DNA of 46,137 nt, taken from the NCBI GenBank assembly GCA_017856375.1, contig JAFMFC010000006.1, positions 1-46,137 on the forward strand, in the 5' to 3' direction. Positions within the stretch are counted from its first letter, which is position 1. Each line of letters starts with the position of its first letter. Under the pieces are notes generated by a model. The model was given only the letters and a program-made list of their open reading frames with translations. It did no database searches and had not been told where the DNA came from. Shown here piece by piece: positions 18,040 to 26,449 of the stretch. The position numbers and the translations under genes were made by a program. The DNA comes from Ilumatobacteraceae bacterium (GTDB taxonomy: Bacteria > Actinomycetota > Acidimicrobiia > Acidimicrobiales > Ilumatobacteraceae).

Positions 18040-18632
18040 CGCACAGATGCCTTGCGGACTGCCTCGAACAAGGCCTCGACACACTGATCCACGCTTTCGC
18101 CGTGCGCTCCGAGCACGAAATCGGGTGAACTGGGTGCTTCGTATGGCGCGTCAACGCCGGAAAGTCCCGTCATCTCGCCATCGCGAACCTTGCGGTAGAG
18201 ACCCTTTGGATCGCGGTTCGCACATTCATCGATCGGGGTCGCCATGTGCACTTCGATGAATCTCAAACCAGTGCGCTCGTGCACGGCTCGTACTGCATCC
18301 CGACCCTCTTTGAAGGGGCTGATGATCGGCACGATCGTCACCACCCCGGTGTCGGCAAGGAGCGCAGCCACTTGACCAACGCGGCGTACATTTTCGCGAC
18401 GGTCATCATCTGAGAATCCGAGGTCTGCATTGAGCCCATGACGCAGGTTGTCGGCATCGAGAACTACCGCAAGCGTTCCCGCTTGGACGAGTTGACGTGC
18501 GAGTTCATGCGCCACGGTCGACTTTCCCGATCCTGAAAATCCGGTGATCCAAATGCTCATGCCCCGCAGACCGAACTTCTTCCAGCGATCATCGCGCGAC
18601 ACCGTCGGTTCGTGCCAGTGGGGCGCGTTCAT
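18036..18632 (-). CDS. cysC: Adenylylsulfate (APS) kinase
   Basis: CysC phosphorylates APS to PAPS. The P-loop GFSGSGKST spans residues 31-39, then LDADNLRHGLNADLGFS, ENVRRVGQVAAL, and the C-terminal DPKGLYRKVRDGEM and FTGL-like MTGLSGVDAPYE that shape the APS site. Length is 198 aa, standard for a free-standing kinase. Its ATG overlaps the cysN stop as ATGA, and its own stop overlaps the sulfotransferase start. It is not fused to CysN, unlike many bacterial systems. Confidence 0.95.
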   Translation of the reverse strand: MNAPHWHEPTVSRDDRWKKFGLRGMSIWITGFSGSGKSTVAHELARQLVQAGTLAVVLDADNLRHGLNADLGFSDDDRRENVRRVGQVAALLADTGVVTIVPIISPFKEGRDAVRAVHERTGLRFIEVHMATPIDECANRDPKGLYRKVRDGEMTGLSGVDAPYEAPSSPDFVLGAHGESVDQCVEALFEAVRKASVR

Positions 18633-19885
18633 GTGCGAGGCGAGAGCAGCATTCCCGCTGCTGCCGTCTGGCCGGTGGCCTCATCGACGAGGATGAAACA
18701 TCCGGTCACTCGGTTCTGGTGGTAATCGTCAAAAAACAATGGGGTAGTGGTATGCAGTGTGACGCGGCCGATTTCGTTCATCGCCAAACCATTGACGTTT
18801 GTTTCACGATGCAGATTCGAAATGTTGAGGCGATACATCACTTGATTCACCTTGGCTCGGGCAAGGCGCGTGGTGTGCTTGATCGAGTAGATCTTGCCGG
18901 GCTGGAGTGGGGCGGCATCGTCCATCCAACACAGCATCGCTTCAAGTTCCTGCGATGCTCTTGGTCGGTTGTTTGGGCGGCAAATCATGTCACCACGGGT
19001 GATCGAGAGATCGTCGGCCAACAACAGCGTCACTGCTTCGCCCGGCTCCGCCGACTCGCGTGGGCCAAGTGGCGAGTCGATTCCGGTGATCGTCGTGGTG
19101 AGCCCCGATGGCAACACCATCACGTCGTCGCCCACGCGCAGCACACCGCCAGCTACTCGGCCGGCATATCCGCGGTAGTCCGGGTACTCGGCTCGCTGAG
19201 GGCGAATCACGTACTGCACGGGAAAGCGCACGTCGATCCGATTTAAGTCACTCGCCGTATAGACGTTCTCGAGATGGTGAAGCAGCGTCGGCCCCTCGAA
19301 CCAGTCCATGTTGTTCGAGCGTGCCACGACGTTGTCGCCAGCCAGAGCGCTGATCGGCAGAAAAGTCACATCCTGCAGTTCCAGACGCGAGGCGAATTCT
19401 TCGAACTCGGTGCGGATTTCGTCGAATCGCCGCTGGTCGTAGCCCACAAGGTCCATTTTGTTCACGCAGATCACGAGATGCGGCACGCCGAGCAGTGATA
19501 CAAGCAGGCTATGACGACGAGTCTGTTCGACCACGCCGGTACGAGCATCGACGAGCACGATCGCCAAGTCAACGTTCGAAGCACCGGTGATCATGTTTCG
19601 GGTGTACTGAATGTGTCCGGGGCAGTCGGCAATGATGAAAGACCGCTTCGGGGTGGCGAAATAGCGATACGCGACGTCGATAGTGATCCCTTGTTCACGC
19701 TCAGCTCGTAGGCCGTCGGTGAGCAGCGACAGGTCTACGTAGTCGTCACCTCGACGCTTGCTGACGGCTTCAATGTGCTCGAGTTGGTCCTCGAAGATGC
19801 TTTTCGAGTCATAAAGCAGCCGGCCGATGAGCGTCGACTTTCCGTCATCTACTGAACCAACGGTGGCAAAGCGCAGCCGCTTCAT
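18629..19885 (-). CDS. cysN: Sulfate adenylyltransferase GTPase subunit
   Basis: CysN is the GTPase that, with CysD, adenylates sulfate to APS. P-loop GSVDDGKS is at residues 10-17, REQGITIDVAYRYF marks switch I, DCPGHIQYTRNM switch II (DCPG where translation factors have DTPG), and NKMDL the base-recognition motif. C-terminal elongation-factor-like beta barrels follow. The 418-aa length matches a CysN without a fused kinase. It overlaps cysD by one base (TGATG) and cysC by four. In the reverse direction the same chemistry could release sulfate from APS, but nothing here suggests that use. Confidence 0.95.
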   Translation of the reverse strand: MKRLRFATVGSVDDGKSTLIGRLLYDSKSIFEDQLEHIEAVSKRRGDDYVDLSLLTDGLRAEREQGITIDVAYRYFATPKRSFIIADCPGHIQYTRNMITGASNVDLAIVLVDARTGVVEQTRRHSLLVSLLGVPHLVICVNKMDLVGYDQRRFDEIRTEFEEFASRLELQDVTFLPISALAGDNVVARSNNMDWFEGPTLLHHLENVYTASDLNRIDVRFPVQYVIRPQRAEYPDYRGYAGRVAGGVLRVGDDVMVLPSGLTTTITGIDSPLGPRESAEPGEAVTLLLADDLSITRGDMICRPNNRPRASQELEAMLCWMDDAAPLQPGKIYSIKHTTRLARAKVNQVMYRLNISNLHRETNVNGLAMNEIGRVTLHTTTPLFFDDYHQNRVTGCFILVDEATGQTAAAGMLLSPRT

Positions 19886-20781
19886 CAGAAGTAGCCCGTT
19901 CGCTTGCGGTCTTCCATGCCGGCTTCCGACATGCGGTCATCGGCCCTCGTTGCGCCGCGTTCGGTGACGCGAGAGACGGCAGTCTCGGCCAAGATGTCGG
20001 CGACCGTCGAGGCGCTCGACTCGATGGCGGCGGTGCAGGTGGCGTCGCCCACGGTGCGGAAGCGCACCATCATTTCTTGCACCGGTGCGCCATCGTCGGC
20101 CCGCAGGAACTCGGTGATCGCCATCCACATGTTGTCGCGCTTGAACACGGGTCGCTTGTGCGCGTAGTAGATGGTGGGCAGGTCGATCTTGAACTCGGCG
20201 ATGAACGTCCAAATGTCGAGTTCCGTCCAGTTGGACAACGGGAACACTCGGAAGTGTTCGTCGGGTTTGTGGCGACCGTTGTAGATGCCCCACAACTCGG
20301 GGCGTTGGTTCTTTGGGTCCCATTGGCCAAATGAGTCCCGGTGCGAATAGACACGCTCCTTGGCGCGAGCCCGTTCCTCATCCCGGCGAGCACCACCGAA
20401 GACGGCATCGAAGCGATGCTCGGCAATTGAATCCAGCAGGGTCACGGTCTGCAAGGTGTTGCGGGAGGCGCGGGGGCCGGTGGCATCGGCCACCTTTCCC
20501 GCATCGATGGAGGCCTGCACCGACCCCACGATCAGTTGCACCCCCATTTCGGCGACACACCGGTCGCGAAACTCAATCACCTCGGGGAAATTGTGTCCGG
20601 TGTCAATGTGCATCACCGGAAAGGGAATGCGGGCAGGGGCGAAGGCCCGGGCAGCCAGATGGAGCATGACTACAGAGTCCTTGCCACCTGAGAACAACAG
20701 GACCGGGCGCTCGAACTCGGCGGCGACCTCCCGAATGATGGTGACCGACTCGTCGATCAGTTCGCCGAGCGCCGATTTCAT
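19885..20781 (-). CDS. cysD: Sulfate adenylyltransferase small subunit
   Basis: CysD is the PP-loop ATP pyrophosphatase that forms APS from ATP and sulfate. The PP-loop SGGKDS lies at residues 31-36; HIDTGHNFPEVIEFRD, GARRDEERARAKER and FPLSNWTELDIW are family hallmarks. It is 298 aa. It is the first gene of a five-gene minus-strand operon and is divergent from the second BMP importer, with a 151-nt gap holding both promoters. Confidence 0.95.
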   Translation of the reverse strand: MKSALGELIDESVTIIREVAAEFERPVLLFSGGKDSVVMLHLAARAFAPARIPFPVMHIDTGHNFPEVIEFRDRCVAEMGVQLIVGSVQASIDAGKVADATGPRASRNTLQTVTLLDSIAEHRFDAVFGGARRDEERARAKERVYSHRDSFGQWDPKNQRPELWGIYNGRHKPDEHFRVFPLSNWTELDIWTFIAEFKIDLPTIYYAHKRPVFKRDNMWMAITEFLRADDGAPVQEMMVRFRTVGDATCTAAIESSASTVADILAETAVSRVTERGATRADDRMSEAGMEDRKRTGYF

Positions 20782-20932
20782 GCTTTGAGATTACTTGAGT
20801 GCTGGTTGATGAACTTGTTGTTAATCCAGTGTGATCACGGCATTTGGCGCTTTTTCAGCGTGTTATTCTCACGAGTGCCGACCGGCAAATTCATTAAACG
20901 GGCTATGCGTAGGCATAGGGGGAGAGCAATAC
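20782..20932. promoter_or_regulatory. Divergent promoter region between cysD and BMP importer 2
   Basis: This gap must contain the promoters of the sulfate-activation operon and of the second importer. It includes the small palindrome GTGATCAC at 20831-20838, a possible -10 TATTCT at 20864-20869 for the plus strand without a convincing -35, and a strong ribosome binding site GGGGGAGAG before ATG 20933. The open frame of the lipoprotein runs back to 20831, but the lipoprotein signal only begins at 20933. No long hairpin or recognised riboswitch was seen. Confidence 0.4.
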
Positions 20933-22069
20933 ATGAGGAGAAGGCACATCAAGGGCATCGCCCTTGCAGCTGCCGCGGCGTTCGCGCTGGCGGCCTGTGG
21001 CGGTTCTGACACCGCATCTGAAGACACAATGGCAACCGAAGAGACCACCGCGGTCGAAGAGGGCGCCGACTACAGCAACCTGAAGGTTGCCGTGGTGTAC
21101 ATCGGCGTTCCCGGTGACGAAGGCTGGACGTACCAACACGAGCAGGGCATCCTCCAAATGGAGAGCGAGCTCGGCATCGAAGTGACACGTCTGGAGAACA
21201 TTCCGGAAGGCGCCGAGGCGACCGCAACCTTCGATCAGTTGGCCCGCGATGGCTACAACCTGATCATCGGTACGTCGTTCGGTTACATGGACCCGATGCT
21301 CGAGACGGCCGGCAAGTACCCGGACGCCTGCTTCCAGCACGCGAGCGGTTACAAGACTGCTGAAAACATGGGCAACTTCTTCGGCGCAATGGAAGAGGCT
21401 CGCTACCTGAGCGGCATCGCCGCTGCCAAGGCTTCGCCCACGGGCAAGCTTGGTTACGTAGCTGCCTTCCCAATTCCGGAAGTCATTCGCGGCATCAACG
21501 CCTTCACGCTCGGCGCACGTTCGGTGAACCCGGACGCCACCGTGCAGGTTGCATGGACCTCGACCTGGTACGACCCGGCGAAGGAAAAGGAAGCTGCTGA
21601 GTCGCTGCTTGCCGCGGGAGCTGACGTTCTCGCCCAGCACCAAGACTCCACCGCAACGGGTGAAGCCGCCAAGGAAGCCGGTGCCAAGTGGGTTGGTTAC
21701 AACTCCGACACCATGGCCGCCGAATTCGAAGGCACGTGGCTCACTGGTCCAGTTTGGAACTGGGGTCCGCACTATGTCGAGATGGCCAAGGCCGTCGCTG
21801 GCGGCACCTGCCTCACCGAGCCGTACTACGGCACGATGGCAGATGGCATGATCACCCTCGGCGTCTTTGGTTCCGATGTGGATCAGGAGACCCAGGATCT
21901 GATCGCTGAGAAGGCCGCCGCCATCATCGATGGCTCGCTCGTGCCCTTCACCGGTCCGATCAAGGACAACGCCGGCACCGAGCGAATCGCAGCGGGCGTT
22001 TCCGCCACTCTGGGAGAACTCCTCGGTCAGGACTACTTTGTAGAGGGTGTCATCGGCAAGACGAGTTAA
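20933..22069 (+). CDS. BMP-family purine-binding lipoprotein of an ABC importer (system 2)
   Basis: This is a second BMP-family binding lipoprotein, distinct from the one at 3066. ATG 20933 gives a clear signal peptide with lipobox ALAAC and lipidated Cys22, an acidic linker, then KVAVVYIGVPGDEGWTYQHE. Members with this GWTY.H opening are often described as purine-binding. It is 378 aa; upstream codons in frame lack signal-like sequence and sit behind the ribosome binding site. It ends in tandem stops TAA TAA, directly followed in the same frame by the ATPase frame, with a terminator hairpin 31 nt later. Ligand purine bases or nucleosides are inferred from family and from the nearby xanthine-dehydrogenase type genes. 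Confidence 0.9.
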   Translation: MRRRHIKGIALAAAAAFALAACGGSDTASEDTMATEETTAVEEGADYSNLKVAVVYIGVPGDEGWTYQHEQGILQMESELGIEVTRLENIPEGAEATATFDQLARDGYNLIIGTSFGYMDPMLETAGKYPDACFQHASGYKTAENMGNFFGAMEEARYLSGIAAAKASPTGKLGYVAAFPIPEVIRGINAFTLGARSVNPDATVQVAWTSTWYDPAKEKEAAESLLAAGADVLAQHQDSTATGEAAKEAGAKWVGYNSDTMAAEFEGTWLTGPVWNWGPHYVEMAKAVAGGTCLTEPYYGTMADGMITLGVFGSDVDQETQDLIAEKAAAIIDGSLVPFTGPIKDNAGTERIAAGVSATLGELLGQDYFVEGVIGKTS

Positions 22070-22072
22070 TAA

Positions 22073-23614
22073 GTGAACGCCTCACCTGAGGCAGTGAAAG
22101 GGTCGCACCGTTCAGGCGGTGCGACCCTTTTCGCACTCTCGGCACGAAGCGTGACGAAGCGCTTTCCTGGCGTGCTCGCTAACGACGACGTCGACTTTGA
22201 TCTCGCTGCGGGCGAAGTGCACACGTTGCTCGGAGAGAACGGTGCCGGAAAGAGCACGCTCGCTTCGGTCCTTTGTGGCTTGTATCGGCCCGATCAGGGA
22301 GCGGTACTGCGAAATGGAACTCAGGTGCGACTTTCAAGTCCGCGCCACGGTCTTCAGCACGGCATTGCAATGGTGCATCAGCACTTTCGATTGGTCGATC
22401 GCTTCAGTGTTGCCGAGAACGTGGTGCTCGGTGACAAGCGTCTGTCGTTCTTCATCGACCAGGACTCGATCAACGATCGAGTGTCACGGATCGCCGAAGA
22501 ATTCGGTTTGCCGATCGATCCGCTGGCAGTAGTCGGTGAACTTTCTGCAGGTCAGCGTCAACGTGTCGAGATCATCAAGGCGCTCTACCAGGGCGCCGAG
22601 ATTCTGTTACTCGATGAGCCAACTGCGCTGCTTGCGCCGCCCGAGGTGGAGAAGCTGTTCGAGACCGTTCGAACGATGGCCAAGGCTGGCAAGTCGGTGG
22701 TATTCGTGAGTCACAAGCTTGGTGAGGTGGTGGACATCTCGGATCGCATCACGGTGATGCGCGATGGCAAGGTGACGGGCTCGGTCGGCCGTGGTGAAGC
22801 CGACACCCGCAAGTTGGCCGAGTTGATGGTCGGGCGCGAGATCGATCTGTCGCCACGCAAGGCAAAGGCTCCAGCCGGTGGCACCATGCTGAAGCTGCAC
22901 AACGTGAGCCTTCATCGAGACGGTGTGGCGGTGGTGGACAACGTGTCGCTCGAGGTTCGAGCGGGGGAGATTGTTGGCGTCGCGGGTGTGTCCGGAAACG
23001 GACAACGTGACTTGGCGGAGCTCGTTGCTGGATTGCAGTCGCCAACGGGCGGCGTGATCACCGTTGACGGCAGGGAAATGAATGGCGCAGGCACGCGCGA
23101 GATGAGAGCAAACGGTCTCGCATATGTGCCTGAAGATCGATTGGGAACTGGGTTGTCGCCGTCATTGTCGATCATCGACAACATGGTGCTGACGCGACCC
23201 CGTGGACTGTTAGTGGATCGTAAGGCTGCTGGAGCGGAGGCAGAGCGGTACATCACAGAGTTGGAGATCAAAACCCCGAGCCCCCACACCGCAACACGCA
23301 AGTTGTCGGGTGGAAACTCGCAGAAGGTGTTGTTGGCTCGCGAGATCTTCGCCCAGTCAGACACGACGAAGGTGCTCGTCGTCTGCTCGCCGACAAGAGG
23401 GCTGGATGTGGGTGCCGTGGAAACCGTGCACAAGGTGTTGGACGAAGCGCGCACCAAGGGCAAAGCGGTGCTTTTGATCAGTGAGGACTTGGACGAAGTC
23501 TTGACCCTCGCAGACAAGATTCTCGTGTTGTATCGCGGGGCAGTGGTGCACAGTGCCGACAGCAACGCTCTCGACATTGAGAAGGTGGGCTTGGCAATGG
23601 CGGGTATTTCGTGA
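22073..23614 (+). CDS. ABC transporter ATPase with two ABC domains (purine importer, system 2)
   Basis: This double-ABC ATPase energises importer 2. Domain one has Walker A GENGAGKST, a weak signature ELSAGQRQRVEI and Walker B LLLDEPTA; domain two has GVSGNGQRDL and LSGGNSQKV. The start is uncertain. GTG 22073 comes directly after the lipoprotein's two stop codons and in the same frame, so no start can lie earlier. GTG 22094 is an alternative. Both precede the terminator hairpin at 22100-22127, and a start after it (GTG 22151) would delete the first beta strand. Translation therefore appears to cross the hairpin. From 22073 the length is 513 aa. The end overlaps the first permease as GTGA. 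Confidence 0.88.
   Translation: MNASPEAVKGSHRSGGATLFALSARSVTKRFPGVLANDDVDFDLAAGEVHTLLGENGAGKSTLASVLCGLYRPDQGAVLRNGTQVRLSSPRHGLQHGIAMVHQHFRLVDRFSVAENVVLGDKRLSFFIDQDSINDRVSRIAEEFGLPIDPLAVVGELSAGQRQRVEIIKALYQGAEILLLDEPTALLAPPEVEKLFETVRTMAKAGKSVVFVSHKLGEVVDISDRITVMRDGKVTGSVGRGEADTRKLAELMVGREIDLSPRKAKAPAGGTMLKLHNVSLHRDGVAVVDNVSLEVRAGEIVGVAGVSGNGQRDLAELVAGLQSPTGGVITVDGREMNGAGTREMRANGLAYVPEDRLGTGLSPSLSIIDNMVLTRPRGLLVDRKAAGAEAERYITELEIKTPSPHTATRKLSGGNSQKVLLAREIFAQSDTTKVLVVCSPTRGLDVGAVETVHKVLDEARTKGKAVLLISEDLDEVLTLADKILVLYRGAVVHSADSNALDIEKVGLAMAGIS
22100..22132 (+). terminator. Intrinsic terminator/attenuator after binding-protein gene 2
   Basis: GGGTCGCACCG and CGGTGCGACCC form a perfect 11-bp stem around TTCAGG, followed by TTTTC. 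It lies 31 nt after the lipoprotein stop, matching the position of the hairpin in importer 1, but here it falls inside the apparent 5' coding part of the ATPase gene. Ribosomes starting at GTG 22073 or 22094 would disrupt the stem, which could link ATPase expression to translation. Confidence 0.75.
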
Positions 23615-24723
23615 TCGTCGGTGGCTATCGCATCGAGCTTGAACCGCGGCTCAAGTCACCGCGTTGGCTCGTGTATGTGGTGCCGGTCGTCTCACTGTTG
23701 TTCGCCTTCGTCGTGGCTGGCATCTTCTTGCTTGGTACCGGTCATAACCCCTTCACGACGTACGGGAAGTTGATTGACAAGGGATACACCTCTTATTACG
23801 GCATCACTGACACGCTCGGGTTGGCCACCCCGCTCATCTGCACCGGTCTCGCCGCAGCTTTCGCATTCCGGATGAACCTGTTCAACATCGGCGAAGAGGG
23901 CCAGATGTATCTCGGCATGATCGGGGCCGCATGGGCCGGCATCGTGCTGGCCGACAATCTCCCCGGTGTGGCAGCAGTGCCGGTGGTCATGTTGTCAGGT
24001 GCAGCCTTCGGCGCATTGTGGGTATTAGTTCCCGCTGTTTTGCGTGCACGTCTCGGCACGAGCGAGATTGTGAGCACGTTGTTGCTCAACTATGTAGCGC
24101 TCAATCTGGTCAACTTCTTGATCTTTGGTTCTCGGACGTTGTGGCGTGATCCGTCACCGTTCCCCGATGGCCAGTTGGTCGCCGATAGCGCCCGCCTCGA
24201 TCGTTTCGGCACTACCAACGTCTATCCAACGTTGCTGATTGCGGCCATCCTTGCTGTCTTTCTCTGGCTGTTCATGCGATTTTCGAACTACGGCTATGAG
24301 ACGTCCGTGTTTGCAGATTCGCCCAATACGGCTCGCTATGCCGGAATGAGCGCATCACGCCTGACCGTCTCGGTGTTGTTGTCCTCAGGTGCGCTGGCTG
24401 GTCTTGCGGGTTCGATGTACGTAGTGGGCCCAGCTGGCAAGGTCGACCCGGGGTTGCTTCAGGTTGGTCTTGGATATGCCGGCATCGTGGTGGCCGCCCT
24501 CGCGCGATACAACTTCGTCGCCGTCATCCTCACGGCGGTGTTGTTTGCTGGACTCCGAGTCGGCGGTGCGGCACTGCAGATTTCGAGTGATCCGGTGCCG
24601 ATCGCAATTGCCACGGTGATCCAGGGTGCTGTGTTGTTGTTTGCTCTTGGCGGCGAGATGTTCCGCAAGAACCGGTTGAGAGTCCGGCGCATCGCTGGAT
24701 CGCCCGTTCGAGGCGCGGCATGA
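23611..24723 (+). CDS. ABC transporter permease (purine importer, system 2, first permease)
   Basis: The permease is of the BPD_transp_2 type, 370 aa, with many hydrophobic helices. FRMNLFNIGEEGQMYLG and RARLGTSEIVSTLLLNYVA correspond closely to FKTGLFNIGATGQM and the coupling segment of the permease at 5755, so the two systems are paralogous. Its GTG overlaps the ATPase stop (GTGA), and its own stop overlaps the next permease (ATGA). Confidence 0.88.
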   Translation: MIVGGYRIELEPRLKSPRWLVYVVPVVSLLFAFVVAGIFLLGTGHNPFTTYGKLIDKGYTSYYGITDTLGLATPLICTGLAAAFAFRMNLFNIGEEGQMYLGMIGAAWAGIVLADNLPGVAAVPVVMLSGAAFGALWVLVPAVLRARLGTSEIVSTLLLNYVALNLVNFLIFGSRTLWRDPSPFPDGQLVADSARLDRFGTTNVYPTLLIAAILAVFLWLFMRFSNYGYETSVFADSPNTARYAGMSASRLTVSVLLSSGALAGLAGSMYVVGPAGKVDPGLLQVGLGYAGIVVAALARYNFVAVILTAVLFAGLRVGGAALQISSDPVPIAIATVIQGAVLLFALGGEMFRKNRLRVRRIAGSPVRGAA

Positions 24724-25658
24724 ACTCGAACATCTGGTTGATCACTTTTGCTGATGCCATCAGCATTGCCACCCCGCTCATCTTGGCGTCGTTGGGTGCA
24801 ATGCTCACCGAGCGCTCCGGTGTGATCAATCTTGGCGTCGAGGGCTACTTGTTGATGGGTGCCGTCACTGCGTTCCAACTTGGCATGGGATTCGGCAATG
24901 TCTGGTTGTCGGTATTCGCGCCGATCCTGGTTGGTGTGGTGATGGCGCTCGTGCATGGAGCACTTGTCATTTCGCTGCGAGCCAACCAAATTGTCTCGGG
25001 TTTGGCGATGGTGATATTCGGGACAGGTCTCTCTCAATTTCTTGGCAAGTCTGTTGAAGGGGAGCGCCGACCTGTTTCCATCGAACCAATCGACTTTGGT
25101 CGCCTATCGGACATCCCATTCATCGGTCCGGTCATCTTTGGACACGATCCGCTGACCTATTTCACATGGGCACTCACGATCGTGGCTTCGCTCTATCTCA
25201 ACCGCACACGCCCTGGCCTCGTGCTGCGCGCGACGGGTGATGCCCCGGCGACGGTGGATGCGCAAGGTGTCTCGGTTACCGCCGTTCGATACATCCATAC
25301 GGTGGTTGGGGGTGCGTTGATGGCGTTTGCGGGGAGCTGGTTCATGCTGGCCCGCGGAACCGCGTGGAGTCAGGAGTCCACCACCAACGGCATCGGCTGG
25401 ATCGCACTCGCACTCGTCGTGTTCGCTGCATGGCGGCCGCTACGCGCAATCCTCGGTGCCGTGCTCTTCGGTTTCACCCTGCAGGTTCCGTTCACCCTGC
25501 AGGCTCAGCAGATCAATGTGGTGGCGCCAGAGATGGTGAAGATGTTGCCGTACTTGGCGACGTTGTTTGTGTTGGTGGCGCTCTCGACGCCACGTGCTCG
25601 CCGACTCTTGGGTGCACCGAAGATGCTTGGCATTCCGTTCGTGCGTGACGAGCGCTGA
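24720..25658 (+). CDS. ABC transporter permease (purine importer, system 2, second permease)
   Basis: The second membrane subunit of importer 2 has the stretch LTERSGVINLGVEGYLLMG, the counterpart of the one in the permease at 6906. It is 312 aa, the usual compact size, without the N-terminal hydrophobic extension seen in system 1. It should pair with the preceding permease. The phosphatase-like gene begins 14 nt after its stop, so that gene probably belongs to the same transcript. Confidence 0.88.
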   Translation: MNSNIWLITFADAISIATPLILASLGAMLTERSGVINLGVEGYLLMGAVTAFQLGMGFGNVWLSVFAPILVGVVMALVHGALVISLRANQIVSGLAMVIFGTGLSQFLGKSVEGERRPVSIEPIDFGRLSDIPFIGPVIFGHDPLTYFTWALTIVASLYLNRTRPGLVLRATGDAPATVDAQGVSVTAVRYIHTVVGGALMAFAGSWFMLARGTAWSQESTTNGIGWIALALVVFAAWRPLRAILGAVLFGFTLQVPFTLQAQQINVVAPEMVKMLPYLATLFVLVALSTPRARRLLGAPKMLGIPFVRDER

Positions 25659-25672
25659 GCTCGGGTTTTCGA

Positions 25673-26449
25673 ATGGCGCGACTGTCATCGGGAAGTGGCG
25701 ACGACTCGATTCTCGAGGTATTGCACGAGGTGGCAGACGCTGTCCGTGTGGTGCTTGATCAAAACACCGACTGGGGGCTTTCGGGAAAGCGCAAGTCGCA
25801 GTATCAAGTGGATCTCGCTTGTGATGAGGCTGCGCTCGCCATCTTGCATGGAGCGGGCTGCCAAGTGCTTTCCGAGGAGAGCGGCGTGACTGGCGGCGAC
25901 GGTAATGATTCGTTGTTTGTGGTGATGGACCCCTTGGACGGTTCGACGAATGCCAGCCGCGGTGTGAAGTGGTTTGCTACTGCTCTTGCCGTGCTCGACC
26001 AAGATGGATTGCGAGCATCTCTAGTGGCGAATCAGGCTTCGTCTACAGACCGTTGGACGGCAACTCGCGGTGGTGGTGCATTCAAGAACGGCTCTGGTAT
26101 CCAGCCCACAAGTTGCACCGAGCTCGGTAAGGCAATTGTCGGTGTGTCGGGCATCGTCAAGGTAAAGCCGGGCTGGGCCCAGTTCCGTGCACTTGGCGCA
26201 GCGGCTCTCGATCTGTGTCTCGTGGCCGAGGGCGTGACGGATGGCTGGATCGACTTCAACAGCCACGGCGGTTGGGACTACATGGCGAGCCTGTTGGTGT
26301 GTCGCGAAGCCGGTGTTGCAGTTGGCGAATTCAATGATCGTGAACTAGTGGTGCGAGATCACGCCGAGCGACGAACCATGGTGGCTGCGGCAACCGAGGA
26401 ACTCCTTGCCAACTTGCTTGATATTCGCACCCGTCACGCCCAGGTGTGA
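25673..26449 (+). CDS. Inositol monophosphatase-family phosphatase
   Basis: This is a metal-dependent phosphatase of the IMPase/FBPase/CysQ superfamily, 258 aa. The metal-binding signature MDPLDGSTN lies around residue 84, with SEESG before it as the acidic ligand, and WDYMASLLVCREAG near the C terminus gives the second Asp. The substrate may be inositol phosphate, a sugar phosphate, a nucleotide, or PAP (the by-product of PAPS-using sulfotransferases, as with CysQ). A PAP phosphatase role would connect with the sulfotransferase operon 5 kb away, but this is only a hypothesis. It overlaps the HutD-like gene by GTGA. Confidence 0.82.
   Translation: MARLSSGSGDDSILEVLHEVADAVRVVLDQNTDWGLSGKRKSQYQVDLACDEAALAILHGAGCQVLSEESGVTGGDGNDSLFVVMDPLDGSTNASRGVKWFATALAVLDQDGLRASLVANQASSTDRWTATRGGGAFKNGSGIQPTSCTELGKAIVGVSGIVKVKPGWAQFRALGAAALDLCLVAEGVTDGWIDFNSHGGWDYMASLLVCREAGVAVGEFNDRELVVRDHAERRTMVAAATEELLANLLDIRTRHAQV

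Noticed and set aside
20831-20932. Upstream extension of the second BMP lipoprotein
   Set aside because: Starting there would bury the signal peptide and lipobox, and a strong ribosome binding site precedes ATG 20933.
20903-21772. 289-aa antisense frame over the second BMP lipoprotein
   Set aside because: Same codon-bias shadow of a lipoprotein gene that has a clear lipobox and conserved family motifs.
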